Source: CAYZXL01 sp964482435
GTDB taxonomy: Bacteria; Auribacterota; JABMQX01
DNA: 26,592 nt
NCBI GenBank assembly: GCA_964482435.1
Contig: CAYZXL010000068.1
Span: forward strand, 1 to 26,592
Direction: 5' to 3'
In this document: positions 24,686-26,592 of the stretch, piece after piece
Layout of the letters: every line of letters starts with the position of its first letter
Position numbering within the stretch: the first letter of the stretch is position 1
Made by a program: the position numbers and the translations under genes
Notes under the pieces: model-generated
Told to the model about the DNA's origin: nothing
Databases searched by the model: none
Seen by the model: only the letters and a program-made list of their open reading frames with translations

Positions 24686-24702
24686 GCCGGCAAGATGCCG
24701 GC
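24686..24702 (+). repeat. AAGAT-loop hairpin element, copy 3
   Basis: GCCGGC (24686-24691), AAGAT, GCCGGC (24697-24702), followed by GGTGCGGG. Third copy of the family. Confidence 0.7.
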
Positions 24703-24806
24703 GGTGCGGGCGTGTCCAGGCACCAGGCCCCGCCAGTTCTGGTTGGACCGCCGGGAGCGAGTCGACTCAAATACCGCCGGACTCGTTATCTTGGGAGAGA
24801 TGGGAA

Positions 24807-25140
24807 ATGGCTGTGGAGAGGTTCGTTCAGTTTTCGGATGTGCATTTAGATGCAAGGCTTGAGGAGTCGGAGGTCGCGCTGCCGAAGGAGAAAAGGCGGA
24901 AAGGGCAGACAGAGGAATTGGGAAATGGCCGGAAAACGTGCACGTCTTCTCGAGCAATTCTTTTCAGACGGTTCGTCTTCGGGGGAGAGATGATGTGGCA
25001 GTTACGGGGATTGCCAGCTGCAGGCGGGAGTTCGAGGAACGGCGAATCCTGAGTGAGACAATCTCATTACCTCAAGCGGCGGTTAATATCCTGGTCTTTC
25101 GTGGCTCGCGCGAGCCTTTTCCGCCGGAACGCATCGCCCG
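24807..25140 (+). pseudogene. remnant of an SbcD/Mre11-type DNA exonuclease gene (internal deletion and frameshift)
   Basis: An ATG at 24807 with GGGAGAG upstream begins RFVQFSDVHLDARLEE, which carries phosphoesterase motif I (DVH) in the setting typical of SbcD/Mre11/YhaO nucleases. This frame is recognisable for about 38 codons (to KGQTEEL) and then becomes meaningless. A second frame takes over at about 24926 with WPENVHVFSSNSFQTVRL, then DDVAVTGIASCRREFEE and VNILVFRGSRE, resembling the middle part of the same family. The stretch that should hold the metal-binding GD-xx-D and GNHD motifs is missing, so the product cannot be active. Similarity fades after about 25140 and no sbcC/rad50 partner follows. 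Family assignment is from memory of the motifs. Confidence 0.6.
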
Positions 25141-25462
25141 CTCACACAACACCCTGTCGCCACAGAACGACAGGCGGTGTTTTCCTGAAGGAACGAACGT
25201 TGCGAATTGTCAACAAGGTGAGCCAGGAAGGGGTGAGCGGCTGGGTGTGTAATACGCTGAACCGCAAGCAGTTAACGTCGAGGCGTCGTTTGGCCTATTT
25301 TTTGTTTCAGCGTTAAGCCGTAAAGGGGTCCCGCCAGAAGAAGGATTGCTGCTGGTTACACCGCTACTCCGAGCATGTTCTTCCTTGTCCGCCTGAACAC
25401 TCTTGACCTTTGCGCACGGCAATTTCGTCGGAGCGGGCAATCGAAGGAAGGGAGATTGTGTT
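25141..25462 (+). other. spacer between the nuclease remnant and the small membrane protein gene
   Basis: About 320 bp with no gene I can support. A plus-strand frame ending at 25316 gives an unrecognised basic peptide and may be further debris of the decayed gene. An 8-bp inverted pair (ACGCTGAA near 25253, TTCAGCGT near 25307) brackets part of it. No clear promoter for the next gene is visible. Confidence 0.4.
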
Positions 25463-25597
25463 ATGGACATCATGGCAACACTGGTCACCGGTTTAGCCCT
25501 TCTGGGCTGCATGATACTCAGCTACATAAGAGGCTGGAAGGACGCCGTCATGCAATACAGTGAACTGGAGGAAGACAACCGCGAAAACCAGGAGTGA
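25463..25597 (+). CDS. small single-pass membrane protein, 44 aa
   Basis: ATG at 25463 preceded by GGAAGGGAG 8 nt upstream. In-frame upstream codons back to 25403 lack a ribosome-binding site and are not used here. Residues 4-22 (MATLVTGLALLGCMILSYI) form one hydrophobic helix. Next come RGWKDAV and an acidic, hydrophilic C-terminal tail (SELEEDNRENQE). By the positive-inside tendency (Arg/Lys just after the helix) the tail probably faces the cytoplasm. Not a lipoprotein: the Cys lies inside the helix. Function unknown. It precedes the PilZ gene by 163 bp in the same direction. Confidence 0.6.
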   Translation: MDIMATLVTGLALLGCMILSYIRGWKDAVMQYSELEEDNRENQE

Positions 25598-25760
25598 GTG
25601 CTGACGAGCAGTGGTTGACGCCCCGGAGGTGGTGGGGGCGGTCTGGCGATTTGGAGTCTCGCGGCGCGTCCCCGAAAGTCTTTATGTGGGGGGTCCCAAA
25701 TAGACCGTCAGGACCGCAATCATGTTTGGGTGAGTGAATTCGAAAGGAAGGAGATAAACA

Positions 25761-26282
25761 ATGATCGAAAGGTGGCATGGAGGCTGGGACAAGAGGAGTT
25801 CTCCCAGGCTCGCGGTCCGCTTCCCGGTTACGGTCCTGGAGGCGGAAATGAATTGCGACAGCCAATCCTCTCCTTCCGGGCAGAACTCCTATCTCGCCAA
25901 TGCCGTCGCGAGCAAAGCCATCGGAGAGAACATATCAAAAGGCGGCCTGGCCTTTGAGGCAACAAAACCCTACCGCGTCGGGACCATTCTCGGATTTGAA
26001 GTTATCCTGCCTGAGTTAGAGGACGATTTCCTGCCCTTGATCAGGCGGCTCGTGGACAGGCAGATGAAATGCTTCCGTGCCCTGTGCCAGGTCGCATGGG
26101 TTGGGGTGGCTACCCCGGGAAACTATCGAATGGGCGTGCGTTTCATTGATTTAAACGAGGCGCGCTCTCTCGCTTTGGACCAGCTTATCTCGGAACAGCG
26201 CTGGCGGCAAAGACTTATGCGCCCAGCCCAGGACCCCGAGAACCGCCTCTCTGGGGAGTTTGGCCGCTGGGAAGACCCGTAG
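25761..26282 (+). CDS. PilZ-domain protein (putative c-di-GMP receptor), 173 aa
   Basis: ATG at 25761 with GGAAGGAGA 6 nt upstream. The PilZ signature is present: RSSPR (12-16, the RxxxR arm) followed by VRFPVTV, then NISKGG (57-62, the D/NxSxxG motif), and YRMGVRFIDL (122-131) as the closing strand. The spacing between the two ligand motifs (~40 residues) is longer than usual because of a Ser/Asn-rich insertion (31-52). The protein is otherwise a stand-alone PilZ domain with a charged C-terminal tail, probably a cytoplasmic adaptor responding to cyclic di-GMP. Its target (motility, exopolysaccharide) cannot be read from context. No diguanylate cyclase is in the window. Confidence 0.85.
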   Translation: MIERWHGGWDKRSSPRLAVRFPVTVLEAEMNCDSQSSPSGQNSYLANAVASKAIGENISKGGLAFEATKPYRVGTILGFEVILPELEDDFLPLIRRLVDRQMKCFRALCQVAWVGVATPGNYRMGVRFIDLNEARSLALDQLISEQRWRQRLMRPAQDPENRLSGEFGRWEDP

Positions 26283-26337
26283 CGCTGCGATACGTAAGCT
26301 CAATTACGTGTTTTTCTCTGACAGGATCAACGGGATA

Positions 26338-26360
26338 GACGGGATTCTGTGAATCCCGTC
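26338..26360 (+). terminator. hairpin after the PilZ gene, possible terminator
   Basis: Perfect 10-bp stem GACGGGATTC (26338-26347) and GAATCCCGTC (26351-26360) with loop TGT, 55 bp after the PilZ stop. The downstream GGTCTCGTTTTC is a poor T-tail, so termination is possible but uncertain. Confidence 0.45.
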
Positions 26361-26391
26361 GGTCTCGTTTTCAGTCTCATGATTTTCGGTC

Positions 26392-26420
26392 ACCCCGCCG
26401 GACGCGGGGTCTTTCATTTC
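26392..26420 (+). terminator. second hairpin with T-rich tail
   Basis: Stem ACCCCGC (26392-26398) with GCGGGGT (26404-26410), 5-nt loop, followed by CTTTCATTT. Terminator-like, weak tail. Confidence 0.4.
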
Positions 26421-26455
26421 AAGTCCCGGCAATCCTGTACGTCCTGTCGAAATAT

Positions 26456-26477
26456 CCTCGCCTCTGGCGGGGCTTTT
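26456..26477 (+). terminator. third hairpin followed by TTTT
   Basis: CCTCGCC (26456-26462), loop TCT, GGCGGGG (26466-26472) with one G-T pair, then CTTTT. Terminator-like. Confidence 0.4.
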
Positions 26478-26543
26478 GCACTAAGTGCTCCCATTCATAA
26501 ATACGGTGACGTATTTTTGGGGTGAATCCCGTCATCGAGAAGC

Positions 26544-26557
26544 CCGGCTAAAGCCGG
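26544..26557. repeat. small hairpin CCGGCT-AA-AGCCGG near the window end
   Basis: Six-base inverted arms (more realistically a 5-bp stem with a TAAA loop) within GC-rich, non-coding sequence. Similar in size and style to the hairpins at 24130-24702. Confidence 0.5.
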
Positions 26558-26592
26558 CTCCAGACTGGAAGTCGCGCGACTCTGATGCCACC

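Larger units (their letters stand above)
24049..24806. other. non-coding accessory stretch rich in hairpin elements
   Basis: There is no credible gene. The frames here are short, Arg/Pro/Gly-rich and follow the GC-rich hairpins. The stretch holds a 9-bp-period word (24097-24114), the hairpins annotated separately, and a GCCCCGCC/GGCGGGGC inverted repeat near 24455-24475. It looks like a landing or decay zone between the ATPase-TPR operon and the nuclease pseudogene. Confidence 0.6.
26322..26450. repeat. 9-bp-period CAGGAT/CGGGAT words in inverted arrangement after the PilZ gene
   Basis: At 26322-26348 the units CAGGATCAA, CGGGATAGA, CGGGATTCT follow each other with a 9-bp period. The opposite-strand version (AATCCTGTA, CGTCCTGTC) lies at about 26431-26448. 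Non-coding. Confidence 0.6.

Noticed and set aside
24399..24900. Several overlapping plus- and minus-strand frames of 60-140 aa
   Set aside because: Their composition follows the GC-rich hairpins and none has a ribosome-binding site with a sensible product; the only recognisable protein signal is the nuclease remnant from 24807.

Overview
The window looks like part of a scaffold from a GC-rich, Gram-negative-type, uncultivated bacterium. An outer-membrane-barrel candidate, several exported proteins and a eukaryote-like alpha-2-macroglobulin point to an envelope with a periplasm. The C-terminal 'FYRV' beta-sandwich domains and the two-domain secreted esterase are a style I associate with Planctomycetes, Hydrogenedentota, Sumerlaeota and similar lineages. 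No rRNA or other phylogenetic marker lets me go further. A run of exactly 100 N marks a scaffold gap inside a repetitive gene.

Layout. 1-10484 (plus strand) is an envelope block: the tail of a secreted Ig-like protein, a putative outer-membrane beta-barrel, a thioester-containing alpha-2-macroglobulin of 1648 aa followed by a strong intrinsic terminator, and a 1012-aa secreted protein made of carboxypeptidase-regulatory-like repeats with a recent 582-bp internal duplication. 10650-14793 (plus) is a probable operon behind a good sigma70-type promoter: FAD-dependent glycerol-3-phosphate dehydrogenase, a translationally coupled SAM methyltransferase, and a membrane protein of unknown function. 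Convergent to it are a two-domain secreted alpha/beta hydrolase (14796-16769, minus) and ClpB (17070-19661, minus), which has a near-consensus promoter about 420 nt upstream.

20259-24048 (minus) is the most interesting part: a promoter followed by two overlapping genes. The first encodes a P-loop ATPase. The second encodes a protein with an unusual N-terminal domain and at least ten 46-aa TPR repeats. This looks like a two-gene signalling or conflict module of a type I recall from cyanobacteria and other complex bacteria, without an established function that I know of. The scaffold gap lies in the TPR array. The repeat phase predicts a true gap of 98 + 138n nt, which restores one reading frame.

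24049-25462 is a gene-poor accessory stretch. It holds small hairpin elements, including a family with an invariant AAGAT loop and covarying stems, and the decayed remains of an SbcD/Mre11-type nuclease gene. 25463-26282 carries a 44-aa membrane protein and a PilZ-domain (c-di-GMP) protein. The window ends in more hairpins and short-period intergenic repeats. Words with a 9- or 10-bp period recur in four intergenic regions.
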